Translations under genes and position numbers: made by a program
The notes under the pieces: generated by a model
Database searches by the model: none
Seen by the model: the letters and a program-made list of their open reading frames with translations, nothing else
Told to the model about the DNA's origin: nothing
Shown here: in pieces, positions 36,015-46,514 of the stretch
How positions within the stretch are numbered: position 1 is the stretch's first letter
How the letters are laid out: the number at the start of each line of letters is the position of its first letter
Assembly (NCBI GenBank): GCA_003389325.1
Contig: QQVE01000053.1
Span: 1-64,000 of the forward strand
DNA: 64,000 bases
Direction of reading: 5' to 3'
Origin: Planctomycetota bacterium
GTDB taxonomy: Bacteria; Planctomycetota; Planctomycetia; Pirellulales; PALSA-1355

Positions 36015-36623
36015 TCAGGCGTCTGCCTGGACCTGGCGGCAGGCGTCGTTGCCGGCTTCGGGGCAATGGGCCGCGATCACCAGGCGACCCACCGTGCGCG
36101 CGATGTCCACCGTGTGCAAGTTGCCCGTCACGTGCCTCGTGACGTAAGCGCCCTCGACGATCAAACACAGCTCTTGAGCGAGCGCCCGCGGATCGGCGGC
36201 GCCGGCCTTGACGGCCAGATCGTACACGATGTCTTCGATGGCTTGCTTGTTCCTTGCGGCCAGCACGTGAGCCGGCTCGTGCGGTAGCGGAAACTCCATG
36301 GCGGCGTTGACGAAGATGCAACCCTGGAAATCGTCCGACTCGATGACGTATTCCACCACGTCCAGCACGGCATGCAACTGCCCAAGCGGGGACGCTCCGC
36401 CGCGTTGGCGAACCAGCCCCCGAAACTTTTGCTGCACCCAGGCGTTCTGCGCTTCGAGGGCCGCGACCATCAAGTCCTCCTTGCTCTCGAAGTGCTTGTA
36501 GAACGCCGTCTTGCTGATGCCCACGTCGGCGAGCACCTGGTCGATTCCCACGCTGCGGAATCCGTCGCGATAGAAGCGCCGCGTGGCAGCCTGGACCAAT
36601 CGCTCGCGTGTCGGAACCTTCAT
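36015..36623 (-). CDS. TetR/AcrR family transcriptional regulator
   Basis: The 202-residue protein has a typical N-terminal helix-turn-helix (RFYRDGFRSVGIDQVLADVGI, then SKTAFYKHFESKEDL) and a divergent helical ligand-binding domain. It is transcribed away from the adjacent methyltransferase-like gene, with direct repeats in the shared 197-bp region that could be its operator, so it probably controls itself and that gene. The ligand is unknown. It converges with the secreted Lon-like gene, 25 bp apart. Confidence 0.92.
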   Translation of the reverse strand: MKVPTRERLVQAATRRFYRDGFRSVGIDQVLADVGISKTAFYKHFESKEDLMVAALEAQNAWVQQKFRGLVRQRGGASPLGQLHAVLDVVEYVIESDDFQGCIFVNAAMEFPLPHEPAHVLAARNKQAIEDIVYDLAVKAGAADPRALAQELCLIVEGAYVTRHVTGNLHTVDIARTVGRLVIAAHCPEAGNDACRQVQADA

Positions 36624-36687
36624 CAGAACGCTCAGTCGGAGGTGCCGCCGCGGGCAAACCGCCCGGAATGCAGCGGGATCGAAGGGG

Positions 36688-36727
36688 GTGTACTACAAGT
36701 CAACCTGCAAGTGTACCACAAGTGAAC
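36688..36727. promoter_or_regulatory. Direct-repeat operator candidate for the TetR regulator
   Basis: Two 17-bp repeats, GTGTACTACAAGTCAAC (36688) and GTGTACCACAAGTGAAC (36711), match at 15 of 17 bases with a 23-bp period. A third CAAGT at 36708 lies between the other two. They sit in the divergent TetR/mddA promoter region. TetR operators are usually inverted repeats, so this is only a candidate. Confidence 0.45.
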
Positions 36728-36820
36728 TCCCCGCACGCGCCGGGTGTCCGATAATCCGTCCCGTGGGCAATCACATGGGCGTCGACGTTTTCAGCACTCG
36801 CGTTTTGGGAGGAATCAACG

Positions 36821-37597
36821 ATGAAGCGATGGCTTTTCTTTGGCTACGGCGTGGGCTGCCACTTGTTGTTCCTGGTCACGTTCGCCTACATGCTCGGCTT
36901 CGTGGGTGATCTGCTCGTGCCCAAGACGATCGATTCGCCCGCCGGGCCGCTGGCCTGGACCGCGGTTGCCGTCAACTTGCTGCTGCTGGCGATGTTTGCC
37001 GCCCAACACTCGGTCATGGCGCGGCCGGCCTTCAAACGCGTCTGGACGCGCATCGTTCCGCCGCCGATCGAACGCAGCACGTACGTGCTGTTTTCGTGCA
37101 TCGTCACCGCCCTGCTGATGTGGCAGTGGCGCGGCATCGACGCCGTCGTGTGGGACGTGCGCGAGCCAACCTTGCGGGCGATGCTGTGGGCCTTGTTCGC
37201 CGCCGGCTGGCTACTCGTGCCGGCGGTGAGCTTGATGATCGATCATTTCGATCTGTTCGGCACCCGGCAGGTCTGGATTCACTTGAGCGGCCGCGACTAC
37301 AATCCGTTGCCGTTTCGCACGCCGTTGTTGTACCGCTACGTGCGGCATCCTCTCTACATCGGATGGGCTATCGCTTTTTGGGCCGCGCCCACGATGACCG
37401 CAGGACACTTGTTGTTCGCCGCCGCGATGAGCGTGTATATGGGCCTGGCCGCGCTGGTCGAAGAGCGCGATCTCGTCGCGCACTTTGGCAAACACTACAC
37501 CGAGTACCGCCGCCGCGTGCCGATGTTCGTACCGCGCTTGCGTGTCGCCGACGAACCGGCCGCAACACCGATCGCCGCAGAGGGCCGTCAGAGCTAG
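36821..37597 (+). CDS. mddA: Membrane methyltransferase, probable methanethiol S-methyltransferase (MddA/NnrU-like)
   Basis: The 258-residue protein has about five membrane helices and belongs to the NnrU/isoprenylcysteine methyltransferase-like superfamily. Visible features are AAQHSVMARPAFKR in the second helix region, the FGTRQVW segment, YRYVRHPLYIGWAIAFW (AdoMet-binding type RHP motif) and EERDLVAHFGKHYTEYR near the C-terminus. MddA methylates methanethiol to dimethyl sulfide. The family match is good; the exact substrate is inferred. It is under likely control of the divergent TetR gene. A methanethiol-oxidase-type gene lies elsewhere in the window (59152-60579). Confidence 0.75.
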   Translation: MKRWLFFGYGVGCHLLFLVTFAYMLGFVGDLLVPKTIDSPAGPLAWTAVAVNLLLLAMFAAQHSVMARPAFKRVWTRIVPPPIERSTYVLFSCIVTALLMWQWRGIDAVVWDVREPTLRAMLWALFAAGWLLVPAVSLMIDHFDLFGTRQVWIHLSGRDYNPLPFRTPLLYRYVRHPLYIGWAIAFWAAPTMTAGHLLFAAAMSVYMGLAALVEERDLVAHFGKHYTEYRRRVPMFVPRLRVADEPAATPIAAEGRQS

Positions 37598-37633
37598 TCG
37601 GGTCGACGACCGCGCAGGGGGACAAGAGAGAAG

Positions 37634-37707
37634 GGTGGCTGACCGGACTTGAACCGGCGACCCCCAGATCCACAATCTGGTGCTCTAACCAACTGAGCTA
37701 CAGCCAC
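37634..37707 (-). tRNA. tRNA-His (anticodon GTG)
   Basis: On the minus strand it folds as a complete cloverleaf: acceptor GTGGCTG/CAGCCAC, D arm TAGCTCAGTTGGTTAGAGC, anticodon stem CCAGA/TCTGG around TTGTGGA and T arm CCGGTTCAAGTCCGG. The anticodon GTG reads His codons. A genomically encoded G precedes the acceptor at 37708 and the discriminator at 37634 is C, matching the G-1:C73 identity pair of tRNA-His. CCA is not encoded. Confidence 0.97.
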
Positions 37708-37714
37708 CATCGGT

Positions 37715-37736
37715 GCACACCCATTATCGGGTGTGC
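37715..37736 (-). promoter_or_regulatory. Perfect inverted repeat over the tRNA-His -10 box
   Basis: GCACACCC (37715-37722) and GGGTGTGC (37729-37736) are perfect 8-bp complements around a 6-bp spacer that reads GATAAT on the minus strand, a good -10 box placed about 20 bp before the tRNA. It could be an operator or only a hairpin. No clear -35 box was found. Confidence 0.45.
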
Positions 37737-37849
37737 CAGGGTGAAAGGATAGCCAGACCGCGCCCGGACGCCCGACGCTCTCTCACCCATGGCACCTAAA
37801 TTACCAACACTTGCAACGGCGGCAAAGTCCTGATTGGCCCCCTCAGCGG

Positions 37850-38743
37850 TCAGACCATCGCCACGGCCCGCTCGATCACCTCCTGACAGGTCGGCACCCT
37901 CGTGCGGCATACCTGCGAGAGCCGCGTCGTAGCAAGGAAGTCGTCGCGGCCCCGCGGCGCGCGCCCCGCCACGGGCTCGGTCTGCGGCACGATCAACGCC
38001 GGGTCGCCTCCCAGCCGCAAGGCGATCGCCCGGGCCAGCTCGTAGCGCGAGATCTTATCGCTGGCGCCAATGTGAAAGATGCCCGCCGCCCCTTCCTCGA
38101 GCAGCAGCTCCGTAAGCAGCGTGCACAGCGTGCCGACGTCGATCGGGTTGCGAACCTCGTATGTCGGCGAAATGATCGGGTTGCCCGCCTTCAGGTTGCC
38201 GGCGACCTTCTCCAGGTACGAGTTGCCTCCGCTTGCGGCACTGGTGCCCAACACCAGCGACAGCCGCACGATCACGGCCGAAGGCAGCACGTCGGCCACG
38301 GCACGCTCGGCCCGGGCCTTGGTCTCGCCGTAGAAGTTCGCAGGGCAGGGCGGATCGTCCTCGTGATAGATGCCCGCCGTGCCATCGAACACCGCATCGG
38401 TCGACGTGAACAGCAGCCGCGCCCCATGCCGACTGCACGCCCGGGCCACGTTCACCGCCCCCTCGACGTTGACCCGCTCAGCCAGCTCGCGCTCCACTTC
38501 GCAGCGATCGATGTTCGACATGGCCGCCAGCAGCGCCACGTACCTTGGCCGCGCCTGCTCGAACGCCCGCTCCACGCTTGCCGCATCCGTGATGTCGATC
38601 TCCACCCAGCCCGCTTCCCCCGGCGGCCTGCGTCCCGTGCAAACCACGTCGAATCGCTCGCGCGCAGCCAGCGCCAACCGCGAGCCCACGAACCCGCTGG
38701 CCCCCACGATCAACAGCCGCGGTCGGTGCTTTTCGTCCGCCAT
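37850..38743 (-). CDS. SDR-family reductase related to dTDP-4-dehydrorhamnose reductase (RmlD-like)
   Basis: The product is 297 residues from the ATG giving MADEKHRPRLLIVGASGFVG. The Rossmann GxxGxxG lies near residue 15 and the catalytic YGETK (YxxxK) near residue 138, with an upstream STDAVFDG containing the Ser/Thr of the triad. The extended SDR C-terminal domain (HIGASDKISRYELA) is present. Members reduce dTDP-4-keto-rhamnose or act as the MAT2B-like subgroup, so the substrate is open; no other rml genes are nearby. The gene stands alone between tRNA-His and the metallophosphoesterase. Confidence 0.85.
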   Translation of the reverse strand: MADEKHRPRLLIVGASGFVGSRLALAARERFDVVCTGRRPPGEAGWVEIDITDAASVERAFEQARPRYVALLAAMSNIDRCEVERELAERVNVEGAVNVARACSRHGARLLFTSTDAVFDGTAGIYHEDDPPCPANFYGETKARAERAVADVLPSAVIVRLSLVLGTSAASGGNSYLEKVAGNLKAGNPIISPTYEVRNPIDVGTLCTLLTELLLEEGAAGIFHIGASDKISRYELARAIALRLGGDPALIVPQTEPVAGRAPRGRDDFLATTRLSQVCRTRVPTCQEVIERAVAMV

Positions 38744-38783
38744 GATGCTTGGATCGTACCACACTCCCACCCGCTCGCACCCG

Positions 38784-38823
38784 CCCCGTTTAGCCTGGAG
38801 CCACCGGCGACGGCGCGTCGGCG
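38784..38823 (+). repeat. Short dispersed repeat CCGTTTAGCC-n9-CGGCGACGGCGCGTCGG
   Basis: It has the same core as 30326-30362 and the reverse of 270-305. It lies between two divergent genes. Confidence 0.6.
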
Positions 38824-38940
38824 TCTCCCGTTCCCGTCAGCATCCCTCCTCGGGCCCGCCGCGCTGGCTCCACCCCCATCGGACGACTATAGTTGTCCTA
38901 CCAGGCAAGAGTTGCCATCTCACCCCATCGAACGAGCGTC

Positions 38941-39660
38941 ATGTCCATCGACTCGGGGCGGCTCATCGCGATCGGCGACGTCCACGGCTGCGCCCACGCG
39001 CTCGACGCGATTCTCGACTGCATCGGCCCCGCGCCCGACGACCACCTGGTATTCCTGGGCGACCTGATCGATCAGGGCCGCGACACGCGCGACGTGCTCG
39101 ACCGCGTGCTGGGGCTGCGGCGGCAGTGCCGCATCACGCTCATTCGCGGCAACCACGAAGAGATGCTGTACGCGGCCCACGAAAGCGAGAAGGCGCTGCG
39201 CTACTGGGAGGCCTGCGGCGGGCTGGCCATGCTGCGGTCGTATTTCTACGGCGCCAAGCTCAGCGACATTCCCGACGCGCACTGGAAGCTGTTGGACCAG
39301 TGCCAGGACTACCTCGAGACCGACGACTACATTTTCGCGCACGCCAACTACCTGCCCGATGAGCCGATGGCAGCGCAGCCCGACTTCCAGTTGCGTTGGG
39401 CCCTGCTCGATCCCGAGGAGGCGGCGCCGCACGTCTCGGGCAAGACCGTCGTGGTGGGGCACACCGAGCAGCCGAATTCCGAGGTGCTCGACCTGGGCTT
39501 CGCCCTCTGCCTCGACACGGCCTGCTGGCGCCACGGCTGGCTCACCGCCATGGAGCTTCCCAGCAAGCGCCTCTGGCAAGCCAGCCGCTGGGGCATCCTC
39601 CGCCAAGCAGACGAACAGCCCGACCGCGGCCGCGTCCCGCTCTTCGCCCGCAGCGCGTAA
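38941..39660 (+). CDS. Metallophosphoesterase, bis(5'-nucleosyl)-tetraphosphatase/PP2A-like
   Basis: The 239-residue protein starts at the ATG giving MSIDSGRLIAIGDVHG. It carries all calcineurin-fold metal motifs: GDVHG, GDLIDQGRD, GNHEE (as LIRGNHEEM), HANY and GHTEQPN. Cytoplasmic enzymes of this group hydrolyse dinucleoside polyphosphates or phosphoprotein Ser/Thr; which applies here cannot be decided. The TAA stop directly touches copy 2 of the 142-bp palindromic element. Confidence 0.9.
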   Translation: MSIDSGRLIAIGDVHGCAHALDAILDCIGPAPDDHLVFLGDLIDQGRDTRDVLDRVLGLRRQCRITLIRGNHEEMLYAAHESEKALRYWEACGGLAMLRSYFYGAKLSDIPDAHWKLLDQCQDYLETDDYIFAHANYLPDEPMAAQPDFQLRWALLDPEEAAPHVSGKTVVVGHTEQPNSEVLDLGFALCLDTACWRHGWLTAMELPSKRLWQASRWGILRQADEQPDRGRVPLFARSA

Positions 39661-39803
39661 AGTAGCAGGCTCACTCCGTGAGCCGTGGCAGCACCTCGCT
39701 GGACATCGCCCCGCCGATTAAATCAACCGCCCCCCAGGCGACTCGCTGTCGCCCAAAGCCCTACGGCACTTCTGCGACGGCTCACGGAGTGAGCCTGCTA
39801 CTT
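39660..39803 (+). repeat. 142-bp palindromic dispersed element, copy 2
   Basis: It begins with the last base of the metallophosphoesterase stop codon and ends 23 bp before the stop of the convergent PEP-CTERM gene. Both termini carry the nested GGCTCACTCCGTGAGCC hairpin. The flank after the right terminus (TTTGGTCCG) is shared with copy 3 (ATTGGTCCG). Confidence 0.9.
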
Positions 39804-39825
39804 TGGTCCGCAGCCGCGGACAGCC

Positions 39826-40524
39826 TCAACAAGTCTTCGGGGCCACCCGGCGGCGAAGCCATGCCCCGAGGCCGATCAGGCCGCCCGAAGCCAGCAACGC
39901 AAGCGAGCTGGGCTCGGGCACGCCGTAGGTGATGTGGTCGCTTTCCATCGTGGTACTGCCCGTGCCAAGATTGAAAATCCGCATCTTGCTGACGCCCTCG
40001 GAGTGGTAGATGCCCATGAAGCGATCGTCGTCGGTGGTGTCGACGTTGAAGTCTTGGTAGGGGTTGCTGAGCGTGCCCAACAGCTCGTCGCCGGGGCCGT
40101 AGAACTCCACGGTATTCGCCGGCGCGCCGTTCTGGCCATAACCGTCGGTGGCAACCAGGCCCGCATAGTTGGGGAGTTTCCCGAAGGGATCCGGCGAAAA
40201 CACGAAGGTCACGCCGGTCGAGCCCGGACGCACAAAGTAGTTGTGTCCGGCGTTGCCGCTCCCGTCGATGACGCCATCGTCTCCATCCACCGAATCCGTC
40301 AGGCCGCTCGGTTCCCGAACGCTGCCGTTGATGGCGCTCAACCCCGGCGTATTCAGCAGGCCGTCCTCGAAAGTCTCGAGATAGAACGTGCCCGGCAGGG
40401 ACAGAAACGGATTGTCGGCTTCGCTCAGATAGGGCGTCGGGCCGTAGAACACCGTCGCGGCCGCGGCCGTATGAACGCCCAACAGCACTGCCGACAAACC
40501 AAGCATGAGGCGTTTGCCTGCCAT
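39826..40524 (-). CDS. PEP-CTERM sorting-domain protein of unknown function
   Basis: The 232-residue product starts at the ATG giving MAGKRLMLGLSAVLLG, with a GAGGGG ribosome-binding site. A signal peptide is followed by a single beta-rich domain of about 180 residues (lectin/DUF-like; FVFSPDPFGKLPNYAGLV) and a PEP-CTERM anchor (GVPEPSSLALLASGG, hydrophobic helix, RRR). Such proteins are exported and then processed by an exosortase, often with exopolysaccharide. No enzymatic motif is seen. It converges on the metallophosphoesterase gene with a palindromic element between them. Confidence 0.85.
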   Translation of the reverse strand: MAGKRLMLGLSAVLLGVHTAAAATVFYGPTPYLSEADNPFLSLPGTFYLETFEDGLLNTPGLSAINGSVREPSGLTDSVDGDDGVIDGSGNAGHNYFVRPGSTGVTFVFSPDPFGKLPNYAGLVATDGYGQNGAPANTVEFYGPGDELLGTLSNPYQDFNVDTTDDDRFMGIYHSEGVSKMRIFNLGTGSTTMESDHITYGVPEPSSLALLASGGLIGLGAWLRRRVAPKTC

Positions 40525-41182
40525 GTATTTCCCCTCTCGCTCAAGTGGTTCCTGAATGTTCCTGGTGATCGATCGCGGCGCCCGACGACCCTCGCTCTGT
40601 TCGACGGAGGGAAGCAGGACCTGGCCGAGCTGCCGCGCGTGTTTTTCGCGCGAGCACAATCGCCGCAGAGAGCGGCGGGCCAAAGAATGCTGTGTTAGCG
40701 GGCCTGCTGGGGGCTAGAACGGATGACTGCTTTCCAGCCTATCCCGAGCAACGAAGCCAAGTCAAGAAACGGCAGCGTGTCCGAGCCACCCAGCCGCTAT
40801 TAGCGCGCGGCGCCTAAAGTAGCAGGCTCACTCCGTGAGCCGTAGCAGCGCCTCGCTGGAGATCCCACCGCCGCTTGAAGCGAACCGCACCAGGCGAGTT
40901 CTTGTCGCCGCAAGCCCCATGGCACTTCTGCGACGGCTCACGGAGTGAGCCTGCTACATTGGTCCGACTGTGGCTCACCGGGACGCCTCAGATCAGGAGA
41001 ACAGGTGAGCAGGAGAGGGGGGATGGTTGCCTTTCTTGAAGTGAATCGCTGACCCCAAACACCACTACTTGAACCCCGCCCTCGCCTCGTGACAATCTTG
41101 AGGGATTTTAGACCGCGGCCGATGGCCGGATGCCGGGGGATGCGGCGGTCTCTCGTGAAACCAGGGGGAAGGTAATTTAGCC
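40525..41182. other. Gene-free stretch between the PEP-CTERM gene and carB
   Basis: 658 bp hold copy 3 of the palindromic element and a fragment (40982-41018) of the GATCAGGAG repeat seen at 28278-28607. Promoters for both flanking genes are expected. carB is preceded by GGGGGAAGG about 12 bp before its GTG. No further gene is seen. Confidence 0.6.
40817..40959 (+). repeat. 142-bp palindromic dispersed element, copy 3
   Basis: Full length, same orientation as copies 2 and 4. It is the one copy that is clearly not at a gene 3' end, since it lies between divergently transcribed genes. Confidence 0.9.
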
Positions 41183-44440
<3,258 letters not shown>

Positions 44441-44455
<15 letters not shown>

Positions 44456-44520
44456 GGACTAGGGGTTAGATTCCCATCGCATCCCTTTTCTCTAACCCCC
44501 GACCCCTAATCCCTAACCCC
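44441..44520. repeat. Telomere-like inverted repeat with G-quadruplex potential at the carB stop codon
   Basis: The left arm (44441-44470) has four G-tracts, GGGG TTA GGGG TTA GGG ACTA GGGG. The right arm (44491-44520) is its near complement (about 25 of 30 positions), with a 20-nt loop. carB ends inside the left arm, and crcB starts 11 bp after the right arm. It could form a hairpin terminator-like structure or a quadruplex. Confidence 0.8.
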
Positions 44521-44531
44521 CTTCCCACCGC

Positions 44532-44915
44532 ATGCCCCTCTACCAGAAGCTGCTGCTGATCGCCCTGGCCGGGGCGGCCGGAACGCTGGCGCGCTTCGGC
44601 GTGGCGGGAGTGGTGCAGCGGTTGCATTCCACCGAGTTTCCCTGGGGCACCTTCGCCGCCAACGCCGCCGGCTGTTTCCTGTTCGGCATCGTCTGGTCGC
44701 TGGCCGAAGAGCGCCTGATCATCAGCGGCACCACGCGAGCCATCGTGCTGATAGGATTCATGGGCGCCTTCACCACGTTTTCCACCTTCGCCTTCGAGAC
44801 CGGCCAGATGCTCGACGACGCCCAGTGGCTGCCTGCGGCCGGCAACCTGCTGTTGCACAACGTCACCGGCATCGCGCTGGTGCTTGTGGGCATCGCCTTG
44901 GGCCGACTGTTCTGA
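44532..44915 (+). CDS. crcB: Fluoride exporter / fluoride channel
   Basis: The 127-residue protein has four hydrophobic helices and the CrcB/Fluc signature: GTLARFGVAG in helix 1, WGTFAANAAGCFLFG in helix 2 (Asn of the polar track) and GFMGAFTTFSTFAFE in helix 3 (Phe box and Na site). It works as a dimeric fluoride channel. The DUF190 gene 34 bp downstream commonly accompanies crcB. No fluoride riboswitch could be recognised upstream; instead the telomere-like inverted repeat lies there. Confidence 0.94.
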   Translation: MPLYQKLLLIALAGAAGTLARFGVAGVVQRLHSTEFPWGTFAANAAGCFLFGIVWSLAEERLIISGTTRAIVLIGFMGAFTTFSTFAFETGQMLDDAQWLPAAGNLLLHNVTGIALVLVGIALGRLF

Positions 44916-44949
44916 CGCGCACGGCCGGCACGTCCGGCGGGGGACCGCA

Positions 44950-45285
44950 ATGAAACTTCCATCCGAAGCCCAACTGCTGCGAATCTTCGTCGGCGAGAGC
45001 GACAAGTACCACGGCCGTCCGCTCTACCAGGCGATCGTTGAAGATGCCCGCGAGCGCGGCCTGGCCGGGGCCACGGTGATGCGCGGCACCCTCGGCTTCG
45101 GCGCCCACAGCCGCATCCACTCGGCCAAGGTGCTGCGGCTGTCGGAAGACCTGCCGATGGTGATCGAGATCGTCGACACCCCCGAGCAAATCGAGGCCTT
45201 TCTGCCCAACCTCGACGAGATGATCGGCGAAGGCCTGGTGACCCTCGAAAAAGTGCAGGTCATTACCTACCGCTACCACGAGTAG
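44950..45285 (+). CDS. DUF190 (PII-like fold) protein linked to crcB
   Basis: The 111-residue protein starts at the ATG giving MKLPSEAQLLRIFVGESDKY. DUF190 blocks are visible: PLYQAIVEDARERGLAGATVMRG, LPMVIEIVDTPEQIEAFLP and the C-terminal GLVTLEKVQVITYR. These proteins adopt a trimeric PII-like fold and occur next to fluoride channels; the ligand is not established. The last 118 bp around the stop (45171-45288) are duplicated at 46233-46350 on the far side of the convergent HExxH gene. Confidence 0.9.
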   Translation: MKLPSEAQLLRIFVGESDKYHGRPLYQAIVEDARERGLAGATVMRGTLGFGAHSRIHSAKVLRLSEDLPMVIEIVDTPEQIEAFLPNLDEMIGEGLVTLEKVQVITYRYHE

Positions 45286-45288
45286 CGT
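45171..45288 (+). repeat. 118-bp direct repeat, first copy (3' end of the DUF190 gene)
   Basis: It differs from 46233-46350 at only two positions (G/C in AAGTGCAG and T/C in CATTACC), about 98% identity. The repeats flank a 944-bp segment with one gene. Confidence 0.95.
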
Positions 45289-45362
45289 TCTCGGCAGCCG
45301 GCTCCTGCGCAGTCGCAGTGCCGAGGACCACGTGCCGACAATCGCGACCAGGCATCGCGGCG

Positions 45363-46127
45363 CTAGGCCCGCGCAGTACGTTTCGGCCGAAACGTCGAGT
45401 CGCCAGTCTCGAACAGGAAGCGAACCGCCTGCTTGAAGTCGGGCCGGGCGTTGGAGTGCAGGTGCCGCATCCATCGCGGGTGCCGCTCGCCGCGAAACCA
45501 GGCCAGATGCGCCAGGGCATAACCGAACATGGGCGGCGTCATGTATTCCGGGCGATTCCAATCCGTGCCCGGCCACTTGTGATAATCGCAATCCCAATTG
45601 CGGGGCGTGTTGGCCAGGAAAAGCCCCAGCCCAAAGAACACCACGGTCAGGTCCGTAAGTAGTTCGTTGTCGTACTCGTCCTGGCTGGCGCGGTACTCGC
45701 CCAATAATCGGGCGTGCGCCAATTCGTGGGCCATCGTGGCGACCAGGGCCATCGGATGGTCGAGATCGCCCTTGTCCAGTCGGATCGTGCAGGCGTCATC
45801 GTCTTGCTCGTAGGTGCCTGCCGCGGACGGAAGATACTGGCCGGCCCCGTTCACCAGCCACAGCTTGCCCGCCTCGGATATCAGTTCCAGCGTGACCCGA
45901 TCGGGTTCGACGTCCATGTACCCGCAAACGCGCTCCCACAGGGAGGCGACCGTCTCGGGCGAGCCGTCGTAGCGGTCGGGAAAGAAGTCCGCGGTCGGCA
46001 GCACGAGCCGCCGCCCGTTGAACGCGTGGTCATCGAACTCATCGGCGAGCCAATGCAAGCGCCGCTCGATCCACGCCTTGGCGGCAGGATCGCAAGGACA
46101 GGTCGAAGGAAACATCCACCCTAGCAT
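45363..46127 (-). CDS. Putative HExxH metallopeptidase-like protein, lying between DUF190 3'-end repeats
   Basis: The 254-residue product starts at the ATG giving MLGWMFPSTCPC (an ATG four codons later is possible). No signal peptide is seen. Residues ~130-150 contain MAHELAHARLLGE, a zinc-metallopeptidase HExxH helix, followed by a Glu/Asp-rich segment (NELLTDLTVVFFGLG) that could supply the third ligand. A Trp/Tyr-rich C-terminal half follows (NRPEYMTPPMFGYALAHLAW). I do not recognise a named family. It converges with the DUF190 gene and sits between two copies of that gene's 3' end, which suggests acquisition by insertion. Confidence 0.75.
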   Translation of the reverse strand: MLGWMFPSTCPCDPAAKAWIERRLHWLADEFDDHAFNGRRLVLPTADFFPDRYDGSPETVASLWERVCGYMDVEPDRVTLELISEAGKLWLVNGAGQYLPSAAGTYEQDDDACTIRLDKGDLDHPMALVATMAHELAHARLLGEYRASQDEYDNELLTDLTVVFFGLGLFLANTPRNWDCDYHKWPGTDWNRPEYMTPPMFGYALAHLAWFRGERHPRWMRHLHSNARPDFKQAVRFLFETGDSTFRPKRTARA

Positions 46128-46232
46128 GTTGATCAGCCGCCGGAAGACGGCTCCACCCGTTGCTGGCCGAGACACGTCAAGTGTAGCTCGCGTCTTCGCC
46201 GGAAACTTCGCGGCGGAGGTATTTGCGATTTG

Positions 46233-46350
46233 CGTCGACACCCCCGAGCAAATCGAGGCCTTTCTGCCCAACCTCGACGAGATGATCGGCGAAGGCCTGG
46301 TGACCCTCGAAAAAGTCCAGGTCATCACCTACCGCTACCACGAGTAGCGT
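46233..46350 (+). pseudogene. Duplicated 3' fragment of the DUF190 gene
   Basis: The 118 bp encode VDTPEQIEAFLPNLDEMIGE and the rest of the DUF190 C-terminus through its TAG, in the original phase, but there is no promoter-proximal part or start of its own. It is the right border of the inserted HExxH gene. The near-identity to the first copy implies a recent event or gene conversion. Confidence 0.93.
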
Positions 46351-46373
46351 GTTCTAGGTTGGCACCGACACGT

Positions 46374-46514
46374 AAGTAGCAGGCTCACTCCGTGAGCCGT
46401 AGCAGCGCCTCGCCGGATATCCCACCGCCGCTTGAATCAACCGCACCAAGCGACGCTTTGGCGCCCACGGCACCCCGACACTTCTGCGACGGCTCACGGA
46501 GTGAGCCTGCTACT
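46374..46514 (+). repeat. 142-bp palindromic dispersed element, copy 4
   Basis: Full length. Its right terminus contains the TAG stop codon of nhaA (46510-46512). It lies 24 bp after the DUF190 fragment, between converging transcripts. Confidence 0.9.

Noticed and set aside
39826-40683. Longer start for the PEP-CTERM protein at 40683
   Set aside because: The extra 53 residues are basic and disordered-looking and hide the signal peptide; the ATG at 40524 has a good ribosome-binding site.
44456-44531. Fluoride riboswitch before crcB
   Set aside because: The short interval is occupied by the GTTAGGG-type inverted repeat and no riboswitch core could be fitted.
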